A DNA stretch of 7,540 nucleotides from Pseudomonadota bacterium (GCA_018240935.1 JAFEEV010000212.1:1-7540), one strand, 5' to 3'; counted from the stretch's first letter, positions 1-6,937 are shown. A program made the numbers and translations. The notes: generated by a model not told the origin, from the sequence alone.

Positions 1-94
1 AGCAAATATTTATGAAATTTAGATTGTTAGATGACTGAATTCAAATTGTTTGGCTTCCATACAACACCGAATACAATCGCAATCTTAATTACAA

Positions 95-1354
95 TCAAAT
101 TTTGAATTCACTCAATTTTTTTGCCACCGCAACATTTTTTAACCGCACATAATCCGGCAAACCATCCTTATACGGCGGATAATCTTCGCCTTCGATCAAC
201 GGCGCCAGGTATTCGCGGCATGCTTGACTGATGCCAAATCCATCTTCGCTGATGAAATCAGCCGGCATCATCTTTTCAACATTCGCTACGCTGGATAACT
301 GCGCCATTCCCACCGACCATTTATAAGGTGAACTGGATTCACGCACGATAGTAGGCATTACTGAGTTGTGTCCCGCCAAGGCGTATTCCACGGCTGCTTT
401 ACCCATTGCATAGGCTTGTTCGACGTCGGTTTTGGAAGCCACGTGGCGCGCTGCGCGTTGCAGATAATCCGCAACACCCCAGTGATATTTCAGGCCCAAA
501 CCGTCTTTGATGATATTGGCCACTACCGGAGCCACGCCGCCTAATTGCGCATGACCGAACGCATCGCGCAACCCTTGGTCGGACAGGAAATTACCATCAG
601 CGCCTTTAACACCTTCCGATACTACGACCGAGCAGTAACCGTAGTCTTTGACGTAACGGTCTACTTTGGCAAGAAACTTCTCTTTGTTGAAAGTCACTTC
701 CGGGAATAAAATGACAATCGGTATCTCGCAATCCGGGCTTGAAGCCAAGCCGCCGGCAGCTGCAATCCAGCCCGCATGGCGTCCCATTACTTCGAGCACA
801 AAAACCTTGGTGGATGTTTTGGCCATGCTCGCTACGTCAAAGCTCGCTTCACGCGTGGAAACCGCAATGTATTTGGCTACCGAGCCGAAACCTGGACAGC
901 AATCCGTGATCGGCAAATCGTTATCGACGGTTTTGGGAACATGGATTGCCTGGATCGGATAGCCGAGCGTGCCCGACAATTGCGAAACCTTCAAGCAAGT
1001 GTCGGCCGAATCGCCGCCGCCGTTGTAAAAAAAGTAACCGATATTGTGCGCCTTGAACACTTCGATCAGACGTTCGTATTCACGCCGGTTCTGTTCCAGG
1101 CTTTTCAATTTGTAGCGGCACGAACCGAATGCGCCCGACGGTGTATGACGCAATCCGGCGATCGCTGCCGCCGAATCCGCATTGGTATCGATCAGATCTT
1201 CGGTTAATGCACCGATGATGCCATTGCGGCCTGCATACACAGTACCGATTTTATCGATGTGCTGGCGCGCTGTTTCCAGAACACCCGCAGCGGAAGCGTT
1301 AATCACGGCCGTAACACCTCCGGATTGGGCATAAAATGCATTTTTAACTGCCAT
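95..1354 (-). CDS. pfp: PPi-dependent 6-phosphofructokinase
   Basis: Cytosolic enzyme of 419 aa that phosphorylates fructose 6-phosphate with pyrophosphate, reversibly, so it can serve both glycolysis and gluconeogenesis. The PFK fold is visible in order: an N-terminal QSGGVTAVIN nucleotide/phosphate-binding loop (about residues 10–19), NGGGDSADT (111–119), PKTVDNDLP (140–148, with the catalytic TxDND aspartates) and MGRHAGW (190–196). The lysine of PKT, where ATP-dependent PFKs have glycine, and the non-GGDGS loop both point to PPi rather than ATP as phosphoryl donor; this is family knowledge. The start ATG follows AGGAGA with a 6-nt spacer, so it is well supported. It lies downstream of adk in the same direction but behind an intrinsic terminator, so it probably has its own promoter in the AT-rich 1355–1420 gap. 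I could only see a weak candidate there, TTGAAT followed by TACGAT at 20 nt. Confidence in the family is very high; the PPi specificity is inferred. Confidence 0.95.
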   Translation of the reverse strand: MAVKNAFYAQSGGVTAVINASAAGVLETARQHIDKIGTVYAGRNGIIGALTEDLIDTNADSAAAIAGLRHTPSGAFGSCRYKLKSLEQNRREYERLIEVFKAHNIGYFFYNGGGDSADTCLKVSQLSGTLGYPIQAIHVPKTVDNDLPITDCCPGFGSVAKYIAVSTREASFDVASMAKTSTKVFVLEVMGRHAGWIAAAGGLASSPDCEIPIVILFPEVTFNKEKFLAKVDRYVKDYGYCSVVVSEGVKGADGNFLSDQGLRDAFGHAQLGGVAPVVANIIKDGLGLKYHWGVADYLQRAARHVASKTDVEQAYAMGKAAVEYALAGHNSVMPTIVRESSSPYKWSVGMAQLSSVANVEKMMPADFISEDGFGISQACREYLAPLIEGEDYPPYKDGLPDYVRLKNVAVAKKLSEFKI

Positions 1355-1419
1355 ATTTTTTCTCCTGATTAATCAAATCGTAAGCAAACTATTTTTTATT
1401 TCATTCAATCTGCACGCGC

Positions 1420-1454
1420 AAAAACTCAGGCGCGACCGGTCGCATCCTGAGTTT
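1420..1454 (-). terminator. Intrinsic terminator downstream of adk
   Basis: Read on the minus strand, the arms AAACTCAGG and CCTGAGTTT form a perfect 9-bp stem. They enclose the self-complementary GCGACCGGTCGC, which adds a second short stem with a CCGG loop. The right arm runs into TTTTT (1424 down to 1420). It lies 41 nt after the adk stop and 65 nt before the pfp start, so it should end most adk transcripts and uncouple adk from pfp. The mirror orientation has only three T residues, so it is less convincing as a plus-strand terminator. Confidence 0.85.
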
Positions 1455-1495
1455 CCAAATCTGTTCTGTGAATCAAAAAAGAGGCTGGCTAATGC

Positions 1496-2149
1496 TTATT
1501 TCAATGCCGCAAAAATCAGATCGCGTATTTCTTCAACCGACCCGATGCCGGCTATTTTGATATAGCGCGGCGCACCATGACCGCCCTTTGCCGACCATTG
1601 CGAATAATACTCTACCAATGGCTCAGTTTGCTCATGGTAGACCTGCAAACGTTTCCGGACGGTTTCTTCTTTGTCGTCATCGCGCTGTATCAGCGGTTCT
1701 CCGGTGACATCATCCCGGCCATGCGTTTTGGGCGGATTAAAATCGACATGATACGTGCGGCCGGACGCCGGATGCACCCTGCGGCCCGACATGCGCTTCA
1801 CAATCTCGGCATCCGCAACATCAATTTCAACCACAAAATCGATCGGCACGCCGGCTGCTTTCATCGCATCAGCTTGTGGAATCGTACGCGGAAAACCATC
1901 GAACAGAAAACCGTTGGCGCAATCAGGCTGAGTAATACGTTCCTTGACTAGATTGATGATAATATCGTCGGAAACCAGTCCACCGGTATCCATAATTTTC
2001 TTGGCCATAATACCCAGTTCGGTACCCGCTTTTACAGCGTTGCGCAACATATCACCTGTCGAAATTTGCGGAACACCGAAATGTTCCTTAATATAATTGG
2101 CCTGAGTACCTTTTCCGGCACCAGGGCCGCCTAATAAAATGACTCGGAT
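1496..2149 (-). CDS. adk: Adenylate kinase, non-canonical ATC/ATT start
   Basis: Cytosolic enzyme catalysing ATP + AMP = 2 ADP. With ATC (2149–2147) as codon 1 the protein is 217 aa, the usual length for the long bacterial form. Visible motifs are the P-loop GGPGAGKGT (7–15), STGDMLR (30–36, AMP binding), DGFPRT (84–89) and a full LID domain (about 122–159) starting MSGRRVHPASGRTYH and lacking the four zinc cysteines of some relatives. The first in-frame ATG is codon 34 (2050), which would delete the P-loop, so it cannot be the true start. Between the upstream in-frame TAA (2182–2180) and the P-loop there is no ATG, GTG or TTG; the only near-starts are ATC at 2149, ATT at 2155, ATT at 2179 and ATT at 2140. 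I choose ATC because it sits 7 nt after the GAGGGGG Shine-Dalgarno and aligns with the family's initial MR-(I/V/L)-I-L-L. A single-base sequencing error turning ATG into ATC is the main alternative. The gene is divergent from recA and followed by a terminator. Confidence 0.93.
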   Translation of the reverse strand: MRVILLGGPGAGKGTQANYIKEHFGVPQISTGDMLRNAVKAGTELGIMAKKIMDTGGLVSDDIIINLVKERITQPDCANGFLFDGFPRTIPQADAMKAAGVPIDFVVEIDVADAEIVKRMSGRRVHPASGRTYHVDFNPPKTHGRDDVTGEPLIQRDDDKEETVRKRLQVYHEQTEPLVEYYSQWSAKGGHGAPRYIKIAGIGSVEEIRDLIFAALK

Positions 2150-2156
2150 AGCAATT

Positions 2157-2164
2157 CCCCCTCT
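2157..2164 (-). promoter_or_regulatory. Strong adk ribosome binding site that decides the start
   Basis: AGAGGGGG on the minus strand is purine-rich and a good partial match to the anti-Shine-Dalgarno complement. Its last G is 7 nt from ATC (2149) but only 1 nt from ATT (2155). Spacing therefore favours ATC as the initiation codon. It is only 2 nt from an out-of-frame TTG (2154–2152). Confidence 0.7.
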
Positions 2165-2182
2165 ATTACCAAATAAAATTTA

Positions 2183-2240
2183 CTGAAAGCAGAGATGTAA
2201 TTGTTTAATTATTAGCTATTATTTATGTTTTCTGCTTCAG
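2183..2240 (-). promoter_or_regulatory. Possible stem-loop in the adk leader
   Basis: On the minus strand CTGAAGCAGA (2240–2231) can pair with TCTGCTTTCAG (2193–2183), giving 10 base pairs with a single bulged U and an AT-rich loop of 37 nt. If transcription starts just after the TATAAT at 2258–2253, this structure lies inside the adk 5' leader and ends about 20 nt before the Shine-Dalgarno. It could affect mRNA stability or translation. No known riboswitch class is recognised, and chance in AT-rich DNA is not excluded. Confidence 0.35.
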
Positions 2241-2252
2241 CGGCAGGATGCA

Positions 2253-2281
2253 ATTATAGCGCAGGCAAGTCAGATACTCGA
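2253..2281 (-). promoter_or_regulatory. Candidate sigma-70 promoter for adk
   Basis: A perfect TATAAT −10 hexamer reads on the minus strand at 2258–2253. At 17 nt upstream the −35 position (2281–2276) reads TCGAGT, only 3 of 6 matches to TTGACA, so the promoter would lean on the −10 or on an activator. The expected transcript start near 2246 leaves a leader of roughly 95 nt before the adk start. Confidence 0.5.
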
Positions 2282-2335
2282 GTCTTTTACTATGCTAATT
2301 TTGCAATGCCGGACAACGCTTCAAAACAAGTTACC

Positions 2336-2362
2336 TTGCTGCAATACAGGTTATGCGATAAT
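2336..2362 (+). promoter_or_regulatory. Candidate extended −10 promoter for recA
   Basis: TGCGATAAT at 2354–2362 is an extended −10 element (TG-N-GATAAT, 5 of 6 to TATAAT). A TTGCTG −35-like hexamer lies at 2336–2341, with a short 15-nt spacer. Transcription would begin near 2369, about 20 nt before recA. A degenerate LexA-like site, CCTT-N8-ACAG (2334–2349; the consensus is CTGT-N8-ACAG), overlaps the spacer. Only its right half is a full match. Confidence 0.5.
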
Positions 2363-2388
2363 TTGACCGACTCTTAACAGGAAAAGAT

Positions 2389-3438
2389 ATGGATGAGAAC
2401 AGAAGTAAAGCGCTTGACGCCGCGCTAGCCCAAATCGAGAAGCAGTTCGGCAAAGGCTCCATCATGCGGCTGGGCGCGAACGACGTCGCTTATGACATAC
2501 AAGTCGTCTCTACCGGTTCGTTGGGACTCGATATCGCCTTGGGTGTCGGAGGGTTGCCGCGCGGGCGGATCATCGAAATTTACGGGCCTGAATCATCCGG
2601 TAAAACGACACTGACGCTGCAAGTCATCGCCGAAATGCAAAAATTGGGAGGAACCGCGGCCTTCATCGATGCGGAGCATGCCCTCGATCCGCAATACGCG
2701 CAAAAAATCGGCGTCAATGTCAAAGAACTGCTGATTTCGCAGCCGGATAACGGCGAACAAGCGCTGGAAATTGCCGACATGCTGGTGCGCTCCGGCTCGG
2801 TCGACATCATCGTGGTGGATTCCGTCGCCGCGCTCACGCCGCGCGCGGAAATCGAAGGCGATATGGGCGATCCGCAAATGGGTCTGCAAGCCCGGCTGAT
2901 GTCGCAAGCGCTGCGCAAATTGACCGCCAATATCAAGCGCAGCAATACCATGGTCATCTTCATCAATCAGATCCGCATGAAAATCGGTGTCATGTTCGGC
3001 AACCCGGAAACGACCACCGGCGGTAATGCGCTGAAGTTTTACGCATCCGTGCGCCTGGACATCCGCCGCACCGGGTCGATCAAAAAAGGCGAAGAAACCA
3101 TCGGCAACGAAACGCGCGTGAAAGTCGTGAAAAATAAAGTCGCGCCGCCGTTCAAGCAAGCGGACTTCGATATTCTCTACGGCGAAGGTATTTCGCGCGA
3201 AAGCGAAATCATCGAGCTGGGCGTACTGCACAAACTGATCGACAAATCCGGCGCCTGGTATGCGTATCAAGGCGAGAAAATCGGTCAAGGTAAAGACAAC
3301 GTGCGCGATTATTTGAAAGAACACAAAGAAATGGCGCAGGAAATCGAACAGAAAATCAGAGCCATCGTCGGCATTGCCGATTACGCCAAACCGGTCAAAG
3401 AAAAAGCCGAGAAAGAACGAATCGACAAAGAGCAATAA
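2389..3438 (+). CDS. recA: Recombinase RecA
   Basis: DNA-dependent ATPase of 349 aa that forms filaments on single-stranded DNA, drives strand exchange and, in organisms with an SOS response, triggers LexA self-cleavage. The sequence shows an N-terminal oligomerisation helix (MDENRSKALDAALAQIEKQF), Walker A GPESSGKT (66–73), the catalytic glutamate E96 in FIDAEHALD, Walker B IIVVDS with D144, loop L1 around EGDMGDPQMG (156–165), and FINQIR with the ATP-sensing Q194 leading into loop L2 (…MFGNPETTTGGNALKF, to about 217). The C-terminal tail (about 330–349) is rich in Lys and Glu. Length and residue numbering match typical proteobacterial RecA. The start ATG follows AGGA at 6 nt. It is the first gene of a plus-strand run with recX 5 nt downstream. 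Confidence 0.99.
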   Translation: MDENRSKALDAALAQIEKQFGKGSIMRLGANDVAYDIQVVSTGSLGLDIALGVGGLPRGRIIEIYGPESSGKTTLTLQVIAEMQKLGGTAAFIDAEHALDPQYAQKIGVNVKELLISQPDNGEQALEIADMLVRSGSVDIIVVDSVAALTPRAEIEGDMGDPQMGLQARLMSQALRKLTANIKRSNTMVIFINQIRMKIGVMFGNPETTTGGNALKFYASVRLDIRRTGSIKKGEETIGNETRVKVVKNKVAPPFKQADFDILYGEGISRESEIIELGVLHKLIDKSGAWYAYQGEKIGQGKDNVRDYLKEHKEMAQEIEQKIRAIVGIADYAKPVKEKAEKERIDKEQ

Positions 3439-3443
3439 CCTTC

Positions 3444-3911
3444 ATGGACACGCGCTCCCTCTTGGAAATACGCGCCTTGCGCTATCTGGCGCAACGCGAG
3501 CACTCACGCCGGGAATTGGCGCAAAAACTATCCGCCCGCAAAGATTGCGGCGAAACGGCGGAATTGACCGAATTGACAGAAGTCCTGGATAAGCTGGAGC
3601 AGCAAGGCTTTCTTTCCGAACAGCGCATGGTCGAACAGGTCGCCCGGATACGCCGCGCGCGTTTCGGCAGTCAGCGCATCATCCATGAATTAAAAGCCAA
3701 GGGAATCGACGATCATTTGATCGACGGCATCCGCCCCGCGCTCCAGGAAAATGAATTGGAGGCCGCGTTCAACATCTGGCGCAAGAAATTCCATCAACCG
3801 CCCGCCACGCGGGAAGAACGTGCCAAACAAATACGATTCATGATGAACAGGGGCTTTTCCATGGAAACGATACAACGGGTTTTATCACAAGCAAACGAGG
3901 AAAACGCATGA
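3444..3911 (+). CDS. recX: RecA modulator RecX
   Basis: Regulatory protein of 155 aa that binds in the RecA filament groove and limits RecA ATPase and strand exchange. It is helical throughout and fits the RecX pattern of repeated three-helix units. The first unit has the hallmark ALRYLAQREHSRRELAQKL (about residues 10–28), followed by LDKLEQQGFLSEQRMVEQVARIR and then GSQRIIHELKAKGID. The third unit ends RFMMNRGFSMETIQRVL. The length is close to the E. coli protein (about 166 aa). It begins 5 nt after the recA stop and has only a weak Shine-Dalgarno (GAG inside the last recA codons), so translation probably depends on recA and yields less protein, as suits a RecA inhibitor. Its stop overlaps the next gene's ATG. 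Confidence 0.92.
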   Translation: MDTRSLLEIRALRYLAQREHSRRELAQKLSARKDCGETAELTELTEVLDKLEQQGFLSEQRMVEQVARIRRARFGSQRIIHELKAKGIDDHLIDGIRPALQENELEAAFNIWRKKFHQPPATREERAKQIRFMMNRGFSMETIQRVLSQANEENA

Positions 3912-4273
3912 GCAAACGGCTTGCGCACATACTGCTGATGCTGGCAATTTTGGCTTTCAGTCATCCGGTTTTCGCCGGTGGAATCACACCGATCCAAGAA
4001 ATCAATGCAGCGCCGGCCAATTTTGACGGCCGGGAAGTAAAACTGCAAGGTATCCCGAAAAATCCCACGCGCTTACCGCTGGTCAATCTGAAATCTTATG
4101 TGCTGGAAGACAGCAGCGGCGAAATTACCGTGCTCACCGAATTCGATCTCCCTAAAATGAATGAAGAAATCACCATCCGGGCCAAAGTCAAAAGCTTGGC
4201 GATTGTCAAAGGCGAAGCGGTTGGCTTGACCGTGACCGAACTTGAACGATACGAATCAGTACAAAAATTATGA
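3908..4273 (+). CDS. Exported small OB-fold-like protein, function unknown
   Basis: A 121-aa protein I cannot name. Residues 1–23 form a typical Sec signal peptide: the basic MSKR, then hydrophobic ILLMLAILAF, then a likely cleavage site after VFA (23). The mature part of about 98 aa has alternating strands, for instance GREVKLQGIP (41–50), LKSYVLEDSSGEITVLTE (61–78), NEEITIRAKVKSLAIVKGEAVGLTVTELE (85–113). This pattern is typical of a single OB-fold barrel of the nucleic-acid-binding/tRNA_anti-like or BOF type; the fold is inferred by eye. No cysteines or catalytic motifs are seen, and there is no lipobox, so it is probably soluble in the periplasm. The start has a good Shine-Dalgarno (GAGGAAAA). 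Its ATG overlaps the recX stop as ATGA, and its own stop overlaps alaS the same way, so it is coupled to both. Confidence 0.8.
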   Translation: MSKRLAHILLMLAILAFSHPVFAGGITPIQEINAAPANFDGREVKLQGIPKNPTRLPLVNLKSYVLEDSSGEITVLTEFDLPKMNEEITIRAKVKSLAIVKGEAVGLTVTELERYESVQKL

Positions 4274-6867
4274 AAAGCAGCGAAATACGCCAAAAATTTC
4301 TCGAATTCTTTGCATCGCACGGCCATACCGTCGTCGCATCCAGTCCGCTCGTGCCGGGCAACGACCCAACGCTGTTGTTTACCAACGCCGGCATGGTGCA
4401 ATTCAAAGACGTGTTCCTCGGTCAGGACAAACGCCCTTCCGTGCGCGCCGCCAGTTCGCAGCGCTGCGTGCGCGCGGGCGGTAAGCACAACGACCTGGAA
4501 AACGTCGGCTATACCGCGCGGCATCACACTTTCTTCGAGATGCTCGGCAACTTCAGCTTCGGCGATTACTTCAAGCGCAACGCCATTTTGTTTGCCTGGG
4601 ATTTCCTGACCAACACACTCGAAATCCCGCGCGGCAAATTGTGGGTCACAGTGTACGCCGAAGACGACGAAGCCGCCGACATCTGGTTGAACGAAGTCGG
4701 TGTCGAACCGGCGCGCGTGGTGCGCATCGCCACCGCGGATAATTTCTGGCAAATGGGGGATACCGGCCCGTGCGGCCCATGTTCCGAGATTTTTTACGAC
4801 CACGGTCCGGATGTTGCGGGCGGCCCGCCCGGTTCCGCCGATGCCGATGGCGATCGCTACATCGAAATCTGGAATCTGGTGTTCATGCAGTACAACCGCG
4901 ACAGCGACGGCGTGCTGCACCAGCTGCCAAAACCATCGGTCGATACCGGCATGGGATTGGAGCGCATTTCCGCCGTGATGCAGCACGTGCACAGTAATTA
5001 CGACATCGATCTGTTTCAAAGCCTGATCAAAGCGGCTGCTCGCGTGACCAACACGCAGAACCTCGCCGACAATTCGCTCAAAGTCATCGCCGATCACATC
5101 CGCGCCTGTTCCTTCCTGATTACCGACGGTGTCATTCCCGGCAGCGAAGGCCGCGGCTATGTGCTGCGCCGCATCATCCGCCGCGCCATCCGGCATGGTT
5201 ACAAGCTGGGACAAAAACAACCCTTTTTCCACCAATTGGTGGAAGACCTGAGCCAAGTCATGGGGCAAGCGTATCCCGAGCTGACTGCCGCCAAAACGCG
5301 CGTGGCAGCGGTGTTGTTGCAAGAAGAAGAACGCTTCGCCGAAACGCTGGAAAACGGCATGCAAATTCTGGAAACCGCGCTCAGCCAAAACAGTAAAGCG
5401 CTGGATGGTGAAACCGCGTTCCGCCTCTACGACACCTTCGGATTTCCAATCGACTTAACGGCGGACATCGCCCGCGAACGCGGCATCACCGTCGATCATG
5501 CCGGTTTTGAACAAGCCATGGCGCGTCAGCGCGAACAGGCGCGCGCCGCGAACAAATTCGCGATGCAGGAAGGGCTCGACTATAAAGGCGGCCAAACGGC
5601 GTTTTACGGTTACGACAGGTTGCAGCACGAAGGGCAAGTGCTGGCGATTTACAAACAAGGCAGCGCGGTCGATTTCGTCGAAGCCGGTGACGAAGCCGTG
5701 GTGGTGCTCGATCAAACGCCGTTCTACGCCGAATCGGGCGGGCAGGTCGGCGATTGCGGCGAATTGCTCGCCGCCAACGGCACCTTTGAAGTCACCGACA
5801 CGCAAAAAATCCAAGCCGGGGTATTCGGGCACAAAGGCTTGCTGCGCAGCGGCCGCTTGGTCATTCGCGACAGTGTGCAAGCCCGGGTCAACCCGCAAAC
5901 CCGCGTCAGCACCGCCAACAACCACTCCGCCACGCATCTGCTGCACGCTGCGTTACGCAAAGTGCTCGGCACGCATGTCACGCAAAAAGGTTCGCTGGTC
6001 GATCCGAACCGGTTGCGCTTCGATTTCTCGCACAACGCACCGATGAACGCCGACGAAATCCGCGAAACCGAGCGTCTGGTCAACGAGCAAATCCGTAACA
6101 ACTGCGTGGTCGAAGCCGCGTCGATGAAATACGATGATGCGATCAAGCGCGGTGCGATGGCGTTGTTCGGCGAAAAATACACGGATGTGGTGCGCGTCAT
6201 CGGCATGGGCGAATTCTCCACCGAATTGTGCGGCGGCACGCATGTACCGCAAGTCGGCCAAATCGGCCTGTTCAAAATCGTCGCCGAATCGGGCGTCGCC
6301 GCCGGTATCCGCCGCGTTGAAGCGGTCACCGGAAAAGGCGCGATCGATTACGTGCAGCAACGCGAAGCGCAATTGCTCGAAATCGCCCACGCGCTCAAAG
6401 CCAACCCGCAGGAAATCACGCAAAAAATCGCGCAAATCATCGACAACGTGCGGCAAACCGAAAAAGAACTGGCGCGCCTGAAAACCAAAATGACCAGCTC
6501 GCAAGGCGCCGACCTGGCCTCACAAGCGCAAGACGTCAGCGGCGTCAAAGTGCTCGCTGCCAACCTGGAAAACGCCGACGCCAAAACCCTGCGCGAAACG
6601 CTCGATCAACTCAAAGATAAACTCAAAACCTGCGCGATTGTGCTCAGTACCGTGACCGACGGGAAAGTCACGTTGATCGCCGGTGTCAGCGCCGACCTCA
6701 CCGGCAAAGTTAAAGCCGGCGAACTGGTCAACTTCGTCGCGCAACAAGTCGGCGGCAAAGGCGGCGGCCGGCCGGACATGGCGCAAGCGGGGGGGACGCA
6801 ACCGGAGCAGTTGCCTGCGGCGCTTGCGGGGGTGAGAGGGTGGATTGAAACGAAAGTCGTGCAGTAA
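4270..6867 (+). CDS. alaS: Alanyl-tRNA synthetase
   Basis: Cytosolic class II synthetase of 865 aa charging tRNA-Ala, full length (E. coli about 876 aa). The N-terminal catalytic domain contains LLFTNAGMVQFKDVFLG (motif 1 region, 35–51), RHHTFFEMLGNFSFGDYFK (motif 2, 84–102) and VDTGMGLERIS (motif 3, 224–234). The editing domain that hydrolyses mischarged Ser/Gly-tRNA has HxxxH (H552, H556) and CxxxH (C654, H658), all four zinc ligands present. The C-terminal DHHA1 domain ends with GGKGGGRPDMAQAGG (828–842). The ATG is shared with the preceding gene's stop (ATGA) and I see no Shine-Dalgarno in the 30 nt before it, so initiation likely depends on re-initiating ribosomes. The last 30 codons switch to GGG and AGA and include a G7 run (6789–6795), unlike the GGC/GCC-rich body. 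No hairpin terminator is visible after the stop. Confidence 0.99.
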   Translation: MKSSEIRQKFLEFFASHGHTVVASSPLVPGNDPTLLFTNAGMVQFKDVFLGQDKRPSVRAASSQRCVRAGGKHNDLENVGYTARHHTFFEMLGNFSFGDYFKRNAILFAWDFLTNTLEIPRGKLWVTVYAEDDEAADIWLNEVGVEPARVVRIATADNFWQMGDTGPCGPCSEIFYDHGPDVAGGPPGSADADGDRYIEIWNLVFMQYNRDSDGVLHQLPKPSVDTGMGLERISAVMQHVHSNYDIDLFQSLIKAAARVTNTQNLADNSLKVIADHIRACSFLITDGVIPGSEGRGYVLRRIIRRAIRHGYKLGQKQPFFHQLVEDLSQVMGQAYPELTAAKTRVAAVLLQEEERFAETLENGMQILETALSQNSKALDGETAFRLYDTFGFPIDLTADIARERGITVDHAGFEQAMARQREQARAANKFAMQEGLDYKGGQTAFYGYDRLQHEGQVLAIYKQGSAVDFVEAGDEAVVVLDQTPFYAESGGQVGDCGELLAANGTFEVTDTQKIQAGVFGHKGLLRSGRLVIRDSVQARVNPQTRVSTANNHSATHLLHAALRKVLGTHVTQKGSLVDPNRLRFDFSHNAPMNADEIRETERLVNEQIRNNCVVEAASMKYDDAIKRGAMALFGEKYTDVVRVIGMGEFSTELCGGTHVPQVGQIGLFKIVAESGVAAGIRRVEAVTGKGAIDYVQQREAQLLEIAHALKANPQEITQKIAQIIDNVRQTEKELARLKTKMTSSQGADLASQAQDVSGVKVLAANLENADAKTLRETLDQLKDKLKTCAIVLSTVTDGKVTLIAGVSADLTGKVKAGELVNFVAQQVGGKGGGRPDMAQAGGTQPEQLPAALAGVRGWIETKVVQ

Positions 6868-6918
6868 TCAAAGCTGCCTGACCCATTTGCAATATTCCCG
6901 ATTTTAGATCTGATTCCG

Positions 6919-6937
6919 TATCGCGATCGATATGATA
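6919..6937 (+). promoter_or_regulatory. Possible hicA promoter with overlapping operator
   Basis: TATGAT at 6931–6936 matches the −10 consensus at 5 of 6 positions and lies 26 nt before the hicA start. It overlaps an inverted repeat, TATCG-CGAT-CGATA (6919–6932), and a looser TATC…GATA pair ending at 6937. Such a placement would suit autoregulation of a toxin–antitoxin operon. No good −35 hexamer is seen, and the small HicB here has no separate DNA-binding domain, so the operator idea is weak. Confidence 0.3.

Noticed and set aside
36..110. Inverted repeat TGAATTCAAA / TTTGAATTCA around the pfp stop as a terminator
   Set aside because: The arms are AT-rich, about 54 nt apart, one lies inside the coding end, and there is no GC stem with a T-run.
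1496..2050. Adenylate kinase starting at the first ATG (184 aa)
   Set aside because: This would remove the P-loop and the first strand; the preceding sequence encodes the conserved N-terminus without a stop.
2593..3435. 280-aa open frame on the minus strand opposite recA
   Set aside because: Phe/Asp/His-rich shadow of recA codons with no recognisable domain or ribosome binding site.
4096..5388. 430-aa open frame on the minus strand opposite the OB gene and alaS
   Set aside because: It lies opposite the strongly conserved alaS catalytic domain, has a low-complexity His/Ala/Val-rich composition typical of antisense shadows of codon-biased genes, and shows no motif.
5498..6046. 182-aa plus-strand frame within alaS
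   Set aside because: Ser/Arg/Pro-rich out-of-frame translation of alaS with no ribosome binding site or motif.
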